Below, one piece after another: positions 1 through 6,431 of a stretch of 7,552 nt of DNA; position 1 is the stretch's first letter; the number at the start of each line of letters is the position of its first letter. Origin of the DNA: an uncultured Nocardiopsis sp. (GTDB lineage: Bacteria > Actinomycetota > Actinomycetes > Streptosporangiales > Streptosporangiaceae). The position numbers and the translations under genes were made by a program. The notes beneath the pieces were generated by a model. That model was given only the letters and a program-made list of their open reading frames with translations, ran no database searches and was not told the origin of the DNA. Location of the stretch: contig CALGOD010000504.1 in assembly GCA_937957845.1 (NCBI GenBank), forward strand, positions 1-7,552, read 5' to 3'.

Positions 1-26
1 CCCGAATCGCGGACCGATCACCTTCT

Positions 27-30
27 GAGG
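27..30 (+). promoter_or_regulatory. Ribosome binding site of the RNA methyltransferase gene
   Basis: GAGG lies 9 nt before the ATG at 40 but only 3 nt before the in-frame TTG at 34, so it favours the ATG. A TGA at 26-28 overlaps this site in another frame and could be the end of an upstream gene, but only 25 nt of that frame are visible, so no upstream gene is called. Confidence 0.6.
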
Positions 31-39
31 AACTTGTCT

Positions 40-1323
40 ATGACCCGTGTGGGTACTGAATTCGAGCTGACCGTTGACGACGTCGCCCATGGGGGCTGGT
101 GCGTGGGCCGCCGTGACGAGCAGGTGGTCTTCGTGCGCCACGCCCTTCCCGGCGAGCGCGTCCGCGTCCGTGTCACCGAGGAGACCTCCCGCTTCCTGCG
201 GGGTGAGGCCATCGAGGTCCTCACCGCCTCACCCGACCGGGTCGAGGCCCCCTGTCCCTTCGCCGGCCCCGGCAAGTGCGGCGGTTGCGACTGGCAGCAC
301 GCCTCCCTGGAGGCCCAGCGAGAGCTGAAGGCCAAGGTCGTCGCCGACCAGTTGCGCCGCATCGCGGGGATCGACCGCGAGGTCGTGGTGGAGGAACTGC
401 CGGGTACGCCCGACGGCTTGGGATGGCGTACCCGTGTGCGCTTCGCCGTGGACGAGCAGGGCAGGGCGGGACTGCGCCGTCACCGCTCCCACGACATCGA
501 ACCGGTCGACCGCTGTCTGATCGCCCACCCCGGAGTGACCGAACTCGGGGTGACCGACGTGAGCTGGAAGGGCGTCCGGGACGTGGAGGCGGTGGCCTCG
601 GCCTCCTGCGCCGACCGCGCCGTCATCGTCACCCCCACCGGGGCCAAACTGGGCGCCCTGCCCGAACTGGGCACCTCCAGCGCGGTGCTGCGCCGATTCA
701 AGGGCGGACGCCTCCAGCAGGTGCGCGGACGCAGGGGAGTGCGTGAGAACGCCGTGGGGCGCGAGTATCGCGTCAGCGCGGGCGGGTTCTGGCAGGTGCA
801 CCCCGCGGCCGCGGACACCCTCACCGACGCCGTGATGCGTGCCCTGGAACCCAAGCCCGGCGAGACGGCCCTGGACCTGTACTGCGGCGCCGGCCTGTTC
901 ACCGGGGCCCTGGCCGAGGCCGTGGGGCCGGAGGGGCGCGCCATGGGCGTGGAGAGCGGAGCCGACGCCGTGCGCGACGCCCGGTACAACCTCAAGGACA
1001 TGGAACAGGTGCGCGTCGAACACGGCGACGTGGCCGCCCAGCTGCGGGAGTGGGCGGACGTGCGGACCGACGTGGTCGTCCTGGACCCGCCCCGGGCCGG
1101 TGCGGGCGTCGAGGTGGTGCGTTCGCTGACCGCGACCCGCCCTCGCAAGGTGGCCTACGTCTCCTGTGACCCCGCCACGCTCGCCCGCGACCTGGCCGAG
1201 TTCGAGCGTGCGCAGTACCGGCTGGTGGACTTTCGCGCCTTCGACGCCTTCCCGATGACGCACCACGTGGAGTGCCTGGCGGTGCTGGAACCGGTGCACC
1301 CGGCCCGCCGCCACCGCGGCTGA
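40..1323 (+). CDS. TRAM-domain class I SAM-dependent RNA (uracil-C5) methyltransferase, TrmA/RlmC/RlmD family
   Basis: This 427-residue protein is predicted to methylate C5 of a uridine in tRNA or rRNA using S-adenosylmethionine, in the cytoplasm. An N-terminal TRAM RNA-binding domain covers about residues 4-60. Four cysteines, C72, C80, C83 and C159, match the [4Fe-4S] pattern of RlmC/RlmD-type enzymes. The first gap is seven residues, longer than the usual five or so. The C-terminal Rossmann domain shows the FWQVHP motif, the SAM motif DLYCGAG at 279-285, DPPR at 349-352, the catalytic nucleophile C376 in YVSCDPATLARD, and the general base E411 in HHVE. All key residues are present and the length is normal. 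I chose the ATG at 40 because of its GAGG spacing and because the TRAM domain begins right there. The target (tRNA U54, 23S or other) cannot be read from sequence, so no symbol is given. It is transcribed toward the convergent DMT gene. Confidence 0.95.
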   Translation: MTRVGTEFELTVDDVAHGGWCVGRRDEQVVFVRHALPGERVRVRVTEETSRFLRGEAIEVLTASPDRVEAPCPFAGPGKCGGCDWQHASLEAQRELKAKVVADQLRRIAGIDREVVVEELPGTPDGLGWRTRVRFAVDEQGRAGLRRHRSHDIEPVDRCLIAHPGVTELGVTDVSWKGVRDVEAVASASCADRAVIVTPTGAKLGALPELGTSSAVLRRFKGGRLQQVRGRRGVRENAVGREYRVSAGGFWQVHPAAADTLTDAVMRALEPKPGETALDLYCGAGLFTGALAEAVGPEGRAMGVESGADAVRDARYNLKDMEQVRVEHGDVAAQLREWADVRTDVVVLDPPRAGAGVEVVRSLTATRPRKVAYVSCDPATLARDLAEFERAQYRLVDFRAFDAFPMTHHVECLAVLEPVHPARRHRG

Positions 1324-1328
1324 GAGGG

Positions 1329-1357
1329 GGTGTGGGGCCGCTCGACGGCCCCACACC
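1329..1357. terminator. Bidirectional hairpin terminator between convergent genes
   Basis: A perfect 12-bp, GC-rich inverted repeat (1329-1340 pairing with 1346-1357) has a 5-nt loop, CTCGA. It fills the gap between the methyltransferase stop (1321-1323) and the DMT stop (1360-1362), so it lies just past the 3' end of both genes. There is no clear U-tract on either side, which is common for actinobacterial terminators. The location and perfect pairing make termination in both directions the natural reading. Confidence 0.8.
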
Positions 1358-1359
1358 GC

Positions 1360-2295
1360 CTATCCACGGGACGGGCGCGGAACCGGAGCGCGCAGAAGGG
1401 CCAGCCCCAGGGCGAGCACGGCCAGTCCCGCCCACGACACCGCGGGAAGACGCTCGCCCACCACGAACACGCCCAACAGCGCGGCCACGGCCGGTTCGGC
1501 CAGTGTCAGGGTGGTGGCCACAGACGCGGTCGTGTGCCGCAGCCCGAGCCCGAACAGCCGGTAGGCCAGGAAAACGGTGCACACCGACAGGTGCAAGGTC
1601 ACCAGGGCGCCGCCGACGGTGCCCAGCCAGGCCGGCCCCGTGGCCAGGACCACCGGGAGCACGATGAGACCGCCTCCCGCGAACATCGTGCCCATCACCG
1701 CGTTCGAGGGGTGGTCCCGCTGGATCAGTCGTTCGGCGATGAGCGTGTAGACCGAGTAGGACAACCCCGCCAGCAGGGCCAGGAGGACGCCCGTGGGATG
1801 CGCCGCGGCGTCGGCTTCGGTGATCCGTGGGCCCAGCACGAGCACCGTGCAGCCCGCCACCGCCGACAGGGTGGCCGCGGACCAGCGGGCCGTGGGACGG
1901 GTCCGTCCGGTCACCCAGGCCAGCAGGCCGGCGAAGATCGGAGCGCTGCCCAGGGTCATCACGGTGGCGACCGCCACGCCCGCCTGTGCCACGGCGGGAT
2001 AGAAGGTCAGCGGGTAGCCGGCCACGGCCAGGGATCCCAGAACGAGTGTCCACCGCGTGGACCGGTCACCGTTCCCGACCAGGGACAGTGAGCCCCGTCC
2101 GGTCAGGAACAGCAGCAGTCCGCCCAGGACCAGGCCGGCCGAGCCGACGGCGGCGGCGGTGGCGCCCGCGGGGGCGAAGGAGCCGGCGGTGCCGGTCGTG
2201 CCCCACAACACGGCCGAGGCCAGGATCGGCAGGGGGCCACGGCCCAGGGCCGTCGTGGCGGAGGTCCGGGGAAGGGGTGTGAGGCGCTCTGGCAA
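1360..2295 (-). CDS. EamA/DMT-family transporter (10 TM)
   Basis: This 311-residue inner-membrane protein belongs to the drug/metabolite transporter superfamily. About ten hydrophobic segments can be seen (roughly 22-41, 48-66, 83-102, 105-127, 139-155, 167-186, 200-219, 226-247, 257-280, 285-302), arranged as two five-TM EamA repeats. The second repeat ends in the classic EPAVAALLGVFVVGE motif (E267 onward), and the related GSAPIFAGLLAW at 116-127 marks the same point in the first repeat. Members export amino acids, metabolites or drugs by proton-coupled antiport, but the substrate is not predictable here. The start is a TTG at 2295, chosen because GAAGGA lies 8 nt upstream and no better start exists in frame. 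The gene stands alone, 222 nt downstream of the ABC operon on the same strand and convergent with the methyltransferase. Family call is secure; function is open. Confidence 0.92.
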   Translation of the reverse strand: MPERLTPLPRTSATTALGRGPLPILASAVLWGTTGTAGSFAPAGATAAAVGSAGLVLGGLLLFLTGRGSLSLVGNGDRSTRWTLVLGSLAVAGYPLTFYPAVAQAGVAVATVMTLGSAPIFAGLLAWVTGRTRPTARWSAATLSAVAGCTVLVLGPRITEADAAAHPTGVLLALLAGLSYSVYTLIAERLIQRDHPSNAVMGTMFAGGGLIVLPVVLATGPAWLGTVGGALVTLHLSVCTVFLAYRLFGLGLRHTTASVATTLTLAEPAVAALLGVFVVGERLPAVSWAGLAVLALGLALLRAPVPRPSRG

Positions 2296-2303
2296 GACCG
2301 TGG

Positions 2304-2309
2304 TCCTTC
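2304..2309 (-). promoter_or_regulatory. Ribosome binding site fixing the TTG start of the DMT transporter
   Basis: Read on the minus strand, GAAGGA sits 8 nt before the TTG at 2295-2293. It supports a start there rather than at the nearby ATG at 2314, which is in a different frame. Confidence 0.65.
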
Positions 2310-2446
2310 GTCATCGTGTGTTCGGGGTTGCAGCGGGCGCACGACGGTACTCGACTCGAGGGGCCGTCTTCGAAGGGAGTGGGGGATACGCCCGGTCGGC
2401 GGAGGGGCAGGGCGTGCCGGTGCGGTTCCTCCGGTCCACCCTCCTA

Positions 2447-2475
2447 CGACCGGCCGATTTCGGGCGGGCCCGTCG
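2447..2475 (-). terminator. Weak candidate terminator downstream of the sigma/ABC operon
   Basis: This imperfect hairpin pairs CGAC/GTCG (outer) and GGCC/GGCC (inner), with one C-C mismatch between them and an 11-nt loop. It begins 42 nt past the permease stop. There is no U-tract, and the sequence is so GC-rich that chance pairing is a real alternative. Confidence 0.3.
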
Positions 2476-2517
2476 GACGCCGGGGACCGAACGTCCAGGC
2501 CGGGATGGAGAACGGTG

Positions 2518-4134
2518 TCAGCGGCACGTGGGCCGGCGCGTCCATTCGGATCCCACCAGGAAGGGCTCGTGTTCGAGTTCGGGGTAGAGCCTCTTCCAGT
2601 CCTCGTACCTCGCCGAGAGGGTGGAGGTCTCCCGGAGTTCGATACCCGACAGTTCGGCCAACTCCGCGCTGCTTCCCCGGGGGCCGGACAACCTCTCCCA
2701 GTGCTGTTCCAGTACCAGAGCCGTCCGCTCCTCGGGGGTGTCCAGCAGGGCCCGGGCCACCTCCAGGTCCACCGGGGAAGGCGCGTAGGGGTACATGTTC
2801 TCCGACAGGATGGTCAGTTCGTCGTGGCGGCTCAGCCCCTCATCGGTCGTGGCGAGCCATGCCGTCAGCACCATGCGCGCCTGGTCGGTGGCCCGGCACA
2901 TTCCTGCTTCGTGGGGGTCGGGAAGATCCAGCGCCAGCCGGGCGGCTCGGGCCACCATGTCGGAGTTCCCGTACCTCCACTCGGGAGTCATGTAGCCGTA
3001 GACCACCACGGCGCGATCCTCGGGGACGTCCAGCTCCCGCTGGTAGGAGAAGGCGTCCTGCCACACCACCGGTAGGCGGTCGGCGGCCTCCTCGGGCAGG
3101 AACGCCATGGCCGGGCCCAGGGACGCGTGCCAGTGCTCCACCCACGGCTCGAAACCGGGCAGGGGACAGTAGGTGATGCCGTCCCTGACCTCGCAGGGGG
3201 AGCCCTCCCGCGCGCCGTGGACCCGACTGTCGGGGATGGGGGCGTGGAGCGGTTGCGTCCGACGGCCGTGGACGACGGTGCCGACCGCGCCGGCCAGCAG
3301 TACGACGGCCGTGGCCAGGCAGGCCAGCCGCAGGGTGCGACCTCCCCGCGCGGCCAGACCCAGGAAGGCCAGGAAGAGCGCGACCATGATCGTGTAGGCG
3401 AGGTAGTGGGCGGCCACGTCGGTGACGGAGGGCGCGTCCACGGTGAACGGGTGCAGGGTGACCTGGAACGCCCACTGCATCGTGTGCACGGCGCTGCTCA
3501 GGCCGCCTTCGGCCGCCGCGAAGCCGTACAGCCAGTAGGCCGGCAGGGCGAGGACGGCCACCGCCAAAGGCAGGTACGAGCGGGTCCACGCCACCAGGGT
3601 GATCGACACCAGTGAGCCCACCGCCGTCAACAGCAGGGGCAAGGGGTAGGCGAAGGGGCTGAGCGTCCCGGCCAGAGGCGGGGAGGAGGGCCACAGGCCC
3701 GGCCCGGTCAGTCCCGCCACCAGGACCGTGCCGGTCAGGGTGGAGGCCGCCATCAAGGAGAGCAGACGACCCGCGGGGCCCATGGGGACGACCGTCTCCG
3801 TGGAGTAGCGGACTTCGCGCATGGCGGGGAAGGTGACCGCGACGAACATCGTCACGCCCATGACGGTGGAGAGGGAGGTGGCGTTGCTGTACCAGCTTTC
3901 CAAGGTGGGCAGCGACTGTCTCCAACTCGTGTCCAGGGTGAGGAGGACACTGATCCCCGTGCCGAGGAGCAGCACCGGGCTGCGGCACAAGCGCACCATG
4001 TCGAACCACGTCAACCGGAGGAACGTGATCGTGCGTGCGAGGGGCCGTGGTGTGTGGGACGGTCCGCCTTCCTCGGAGGGTTTCGAGGGCCCGGTCTCGA
4101 TGGATGTTCGTTGCTCGGTGGTGGGACCGCTCAT
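2518..4134 (-). CDS. ABC-2-type permease with large C-terminal extracytoplasmic domain
   Basis: This 538-residue membrane protein is the last gene of the sigma/ABC operon. A polar, probably cytoplasmic N-terminus (1-38) is followed by hydrophobic segments near 52-68, 87-105, 124-146, 164-184, 187-206, 243-262 and 269-289. A soluble domain of about 245 residues (291-538) follows. With seven segments and the N-terminus inside, that domain would lie outside the cell; the odd TM number is my estimate. It contains C314 and C323 (CEVRDGITYC, then PLPGFEPW), which could form a disulfide, plus C413 and C537. I do not recognise its fold, so function is unknown. The ATG at 4134 overlaps the ATPase stop as ATGA, implying translational coupling. 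The frame is open further upstream, but that part only shadows the ATPase gene. The permease call rests on topology and on adjacency to the ATPase; the transported substrate is unknown. Confidence 0.82.
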   Translation of the reverse strand: MSGPTTEQRTSIETGPSKPSEEGGPSHTPRPLARTITFLRLTWFDMVRLCRSPVLLLGTGISVLLTLDTSWRQSLPTLESWYSNATSLSTVMGVTMFVAVTFPAMREVRYSTETVVPMGPAGRLLSLMAASTLTGTVLVAGLTGPGLWPSSPPLAGTLSPFAYPLPLLLTAVGSLVSITLVAWTRSYLPLAVAVLALPAYWLYGFAAAEGGLSSAVHTMQWAFQVTLHPFTVDAPSVTDVAAHYLAYTIMVALFLAFLGLAARGGRTLRLACLATAVVLLAGAVGTVVHGRRTQPLHAPIPDSRVHGAREGSPCEVRDGITYCPLPGFEPWVEHWHASLGPAMAFLPEEAADRLPVVWQDAFSYQRELDVPEDRAVVVYGYMTPEWRYGNSDMVARAARLALDLPDPHEAGMCRATDQARMVLTAWLATTDEGLSRHDELTILSENMYPYAPSPVDLEVARALLDTPEERTALVLEQHWERLSGPRGSSAELAELSGIELRETSTLSARYEDWKRLYPELEHEPFLVGSEWTRRPTCR

Positions 4135-5018
4135 CGTGTCCCCGTGAGCAGGAGGTAGGCGTCCTCCAACGTGGGCTCGACCGGCTTTCGGGCCGGTTCG
4201 GTCGACGAAGGCGCCTTCTCGCGCGTGACGGTGGGGACGAGCACCCGGTAACGGCCGTCGGCCAACCGCCATGCGGTGTGCCCCCGGCCGGGGTGCCGGT
4301 CGTACTCCCACACGTGTCCGCGTGCCCGGTCCACCAGTTCCTCCGGGGTCCCGTGGAAGATCACGCGGCCCGCGTCCAGGCACACCACCCGACGGCACAG
4401 CGCCGCCACGTCCTCGATCTGGTGGGTGGACAGCACCACGGTGCTGTGCACGGCCAGTTCCGAGACCAGGCCGCGGAAGCGGATGCGCTGTTCGGGATCC
4501 AGGCCGATGGTCGGTTCGTCCAGCAACAGCACGTCGGGGTCGCCGAGCATGGCCGCCGCCAGGGCCAGGCGCTGACGCATACCCCCCGAGAGGCGGTGCA
4601 CACGGCTGTGGCGACGGTCGGTCAGGCCGACCCGTTCCAGGCCGCGGCGCGCCTCGTCGTGTCGAGTCCGGCGCCCGCCCAGTTCCTTGAGTACCGCCAT
4701 GTAGTCCAGCAGTCCGAAGGCGGTGAAGTGCGGATAGAACTCGGGGTTCTGCGGAAGGTAGCCCAGGCGGCCCCGGATACGCGTCCGCTCGGACGTGCGC
4801 TCGGGGTCATGTCCCAGGACGCGGATCGCACCGTCCGTGGGTTCCAGGTCCGTGGCCAGACATCGCAACAGGGTGGTCTTGCCGGCACCGTTGCGGCCCA
4901 GCAACCCGGTCACCCCCGGCCACAGGTCCAGGTCGACGCCGTCCAGCGCGGCGCGCGTACCGTAGCGGCGCACCAGTCCGCGCACGTGGACCGGGGCGGT
5001 CGTGGTCGTCGTGTTCAA
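4131..5018 (-). CDS. ABC transporter ATP-binding protein (ABC-2 type)
   Basis: This 295-residue cytoplasmic ATPase should power the two membrane proteins encoded beside it. Every nucleotide-binding motif is intact: Walker A GRNGAGKT at 41-48 with K47, Q-loop Q90 in YLPQNPEFYP, signature LSGGMRQR at 143-150, Walker B VLLLDE at 163-168 with catalytic E168, D-loop GLDP at 172-175, and switch H199. The last 70 residues form a variable tail ending in EPTLEDAYLLLTG, a pattern common in ABC-2 exporter ATPases of the CcmA/DrrA type. I chose TTG at 5018 as start. It forms a TTGA overlap with the upstream stop, has GGTGAG 6 nt upstream, and places the first beta-strand (VHVRGLVRRYG) at residues 10-20. 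A GTG at 5036 is possible but has no ribosome binding site. Translation is probably coupled on both sides. Confidence 0.93.
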   Translation of the reverse strand: MNTTTTTAPVHVRGLVRRYGTRAALDGVDLDLWPGVTGLLGRNGAGKTTLLRCLATDLEPTDGAIRVLGHDPERTSERTRIRGRLGYLPQNPEFYPHFTAFGLLDYMAVLKELGGRRTRHDEARRGLERVGLTDRRHSRVHRLSGGMRQRLALAAAMLGDPDVLLLDEPTIGLDPEQRIRFRGLVSELAVHSTVVLSTHQIEDVAALCRRVVCLDAGRVIFHGTPEELVDRARGHVWEYDRHPGRGHTAWRLADGRYRVLVPTVTREKAPSSTEPARKPVEPTLEDAYLLLTGTR

Positions 5019-5815
5019 GCCGTTCTCACCCGCCACAGAAGGGTCGTGAGGAAGGCGGCGAGCGCGGCCGCCCACCACATCTGCGTCTGGGGGGCGATCA
5101 GCTGCAGTGGTGTGGTGTTCTCGAACACGCCCAGAGCGGTCAGGGCGACCAGCCACAGCAGCCCCACCGCGGCGCTGGCCATGCCCAGGTGCATCCAGCG
5201 GCTGAGCATCAGGGAGACGGTCACGAGGGTGAGCGCCGGCAGTAGCCAGAGGGCCGCCGACCATGGCGTGTGGGTCGAGGGCAGCAGCAGCGCCGCCGAG
5301 GTGCACAGGACCAGCGCGGGTATCAGCACCGCGCAGGTGCGCAGGAACAGCAGTCTTTGGCCGGCCAGCGGTGTGACCGAGGTCAGTGCGTGCGCGGGGT
5401 CCACACCGCGCCCGTAGGCCATGGCCACACCCGCCAGAGGAACGATCGGGGCGCTGAAGGCGAACATCAGTGAGCCGCGTGGCAGGTGGTGGGCGGCCAG
5501 CAGGGCGGCGGTCAGCACCGCGACCGTGGCCAGCAACCAGGCCCGGTACAGCCCCGGGGTGGCGGCCAGCAGTTTGGCGGTGCTCTCGCGCACGCCCAGG
5601 GAGGACAGCAGCGTCTCGACGGCTCCGCGCCTGGGACGGTCCACCACGTCGCGCAGGTCCGCCCAGCTCCTGGCCAGCCATTCCTCGTCGGTGGGCAGTA
5701 GGGCGCGGCAGGGTGCGCAGCCGGTGATGTGGGCCTCCACGGACATGGCGGTGACGTCGTCGGATCGGTGGTCGGCGTATTCGTGCGCCTGGGCAGGGGT
5801 CAGGTGCCAGCTCAT
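5015..5815 (-). CDS. ZAS (zf-HC2-like) anti-sigma domain fused to a six-TM ABC-2 permease-like domain
   Basis: This 266-residue protein joins two parts. The N-terminus (1-90, cytoplasmic by inference) carries H29-x3-C33-x2-C36, the zinc-binding anti-sigma (ZAS) signature, right after the sigma gene, so it probably binds that sigma factor. Six hydrophobic segments follow, near 92-111, 115-134, 153-178, 186-206, 209-231 and 247-263. The loop at 134-160 (YGRGVDPAHALTSVTPLAG) resembles ABC-2 permease loops rather than an anti-sigma linker. There is no large extracytoplasmic sensor domain of the kind seen in single-pass ZAS proteins. The ATG at 5815 overlaps the sigma stop as ATGA and has GGGAGG 7 nt upstream, the best ribosome binding site in the operon. 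The likely role is both anti-sigma factor and half of the transporter's membrane channel. The ZAS motif is directly visible; the dual role is inference. Confidence 0.85.
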   Translation of the reverse strand: MSWHLTPAQAHEYADHRSDDVTAMSVEAHITGCAPCRALLPTDEEWLARSWADLRDVVDRPRRGAVETLLSSLGVRESTAKLLAATPGLYRAWLLATVAVLTAALLAAHHLPRGSLMFAFSAPIVPLAGVAMAYGRGVDPAHALTSVTPLAGQRLLFLRTCAVLIPALVLCTSAALLLPSTHTPWSAALWLLPALTLVTVSLMLSRWMHLGMASAAVGLLWLVALTALGVFENTTPLQLIAPQTQMWWAAALAAFLTTLLWRVRTA

Positions 5816-6396
5816 GTCAATGCCTCCCGTAGGCGCGCCTTGGCGCGCATGACCCGTGTCTTGACGGTCCCTTCGGGGATCTGGAGTATTTGCGCGGCCT
5901 CCCGGACCGTGAGCCCGTCGAGCACCGTGGCCTGAATGGCCGAGCGCAGCTCTGGGGAGAGGGAGTGCAGGGCGGCGCCCAGCGGTCCGTGCTCGATGTT
6001 GAGCAGCACGGTGTCCTCCGCGGAGGCGTCGCCGATGACCTCGTAGTCGGTGTCACCGCCGGCTATCCACTGGTTGGTGCGTTTGCGCAGCTGGGAGATG
6101 AGTTGACGGATCGCGATGGTCCACAGCCAGGCCCCGGCGTCGGTGTCACCGGGACGGGGGGTGAAGGAACCCGCGTTACGCCACACCGCCAGGAAGGTCT
6201 CCTGGAGGGCGGCGTCGACCTGGTCGGTGTCGGAGCAGCGGTAGCGCAGTCGCGTCCGCAACCATGGCGCGTGCCTGTGGTGCAGGATCTCCAGCGCCCG
6301 GGTCCGGCCTGTGGCGACGGCGGCCAACAGCACGGCGTCGGTGCTGTCGGGTCCGTAGTCGGGTGCGCGGCGGCGCGCGCGACGGAACAGCTTCAC
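5812..6396 (-). CDS. ECF-type (group 4) RNA polymerase sigma factor
   Basis: This 194-residue protein is the first gene of the four-gene operon. It has the two-domain layout of ECF sigma factors. Region 2 covers about 30-106, including the conserved stretch DAALQETFLAVWRNAGSF and then WLWTIAIRQLISQLRKR. Region 4 covers about 138-191, with a helix-turn-helix REAAQILQIPEGTVKTRVMRAKARLRE that would contact the -35 element. Region 3 is absent, as expected. I chose the GTG at 6396: longer in-frame versions reach back to 6558, run into the divergent oxidoreductase gene and add only non-conserved, proline- and arginine-rich sequence. There is no Shine-Dalgarno sequence before this GTG, but a -10-like GATAGT ends 6 nt before it, which fits a leaderless mRNA. 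Its regulator is probably the ZAS protein encoded immediately downstream. The target genes are unknown, but its own promoter is the first candidate. Confidence 0.9.
   Translation of the reverse strand: MKLFRRARRRAPDYGPDSTDAVLLAAVATGRTRALEILHHRHAPWLRTRLRYRCSDTDQVDAALQETFLAVWRNAGSFTPRPGDTDAGAWLWTIAIRQLISQLRKRTNQWIAGGDTDYEVIGDASAEDTVLLNIEHGPLGAALHSLSPELRSAIQATVLDGLTVREAAQILQIPEGTVKTRVMRAKARLREALT
5823..5828 (-). promoter_or_regulatory. Strong ribosome binding site of the ZAS-membrane protein gene
   Basis: GGGAGG (minus strand) lies inside the 3' end of the sigma gene, 7 nt before the ATG at 5815. It allows independent loading of ribosomes on the anti-sigma gene as well as coupling through the ATGA overlap. 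This would favour at least as much anti-sigma as sigma protein. Confidence 0.75.
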
Positions 6397-6402
6397 GTGG
6401 GG

Positions 6403-6431
6403 ACTATCGCGAGGGGGGCACGGTTCGGTTC
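6403..6431 (-). promoter_or_regulatory. Candidate leaderless, possibly ECF-type promoter of the sigma/ABC operon
   Basis: On the minus strand, GAACC at 6431-6427 is followed after 17 nt by CGATAGT at 6409-6403, with six more bases before the GTG at 6396. GAAC is the typical core of ECF -35 elements. The -10 region lacks the common CGT core and looks more like a TATAAT-type hexamer (GATAGT, keeping A2 and T6). The distance places the expected start of transcription at or next to the GTG. Autoregulation by the encoded sigma factor is a reasonable guess, not shown. Confidence 0.45.

Larger units (their letters stand above)
2296..2517 (-). other. Non-coding gap between the ABC operon and the DMT gene
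   Basis: These 222 nt hold no convincing gene on either strand. Nearest the operon's stop codon, 2447-2455 and 2467-2475 can pair as two 4-bp stems split by one mismatch around an 11-nt loop. This is a weak terminator candidate for the ABC operon. Nearer the DMT gene, 2343-2368 forms a second imperfect hairpin: outer GACGG/CCGTC, inner CTCG/CGAG with a 3-nt loop. It lies 47 nt before the TTG start, probably in the leader or promoter. I could not identify a reliable -10/-35 pair for the DMT gene. Confidence 0.5.

Noticed and set aside
34..39. TTG at 34 as start of the methyltransferase
   Set aside because: Only 3 nt from GAGG; the ATG at 40 has better spacing and sits at the start of the TRAM domain.
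229..1356. Long minus-strand open frame opposite the methyltransferase
   Set aside because: Low-complexity Gly/His/Arg-rich translation, typical of the antisense of high-GC coding DNA; the plus-strand gene has all family motifs.
992..2053. Minus-strand open frame of 353 codons across the methyltransferase and DMT genes
   Set aside because: It overlaps two well-supported genes and the terminator hairpin, and its translation is Gly/Arg/Pro-rich without any motif.
2057..2587. Plus-strand open frame spanning the gap 2296-2517
   Set aside because: It lies opposite the DMT start and the permease end; Arg/Pro-rich, no domain, no ribosome binding site found.
2515..3075. Plus-strand open frame opposite the permease's extracytoplasmic domain
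   Set aside because: Composition is what the antisense of the permease would give; no recognisable domain.
4135..4398. N-terminal extension of the permease
   Set aside because: It is the ATPase gene read in another frame; the ATG at 4134 gives a proper ATGA overlap.
5019..5681. N-terminal extension of the ABC ATPase
   Set aside because: It reads through the ZAS-membrane protein gene in another frame; the ATPase domain starts just after the TTG at 5018.
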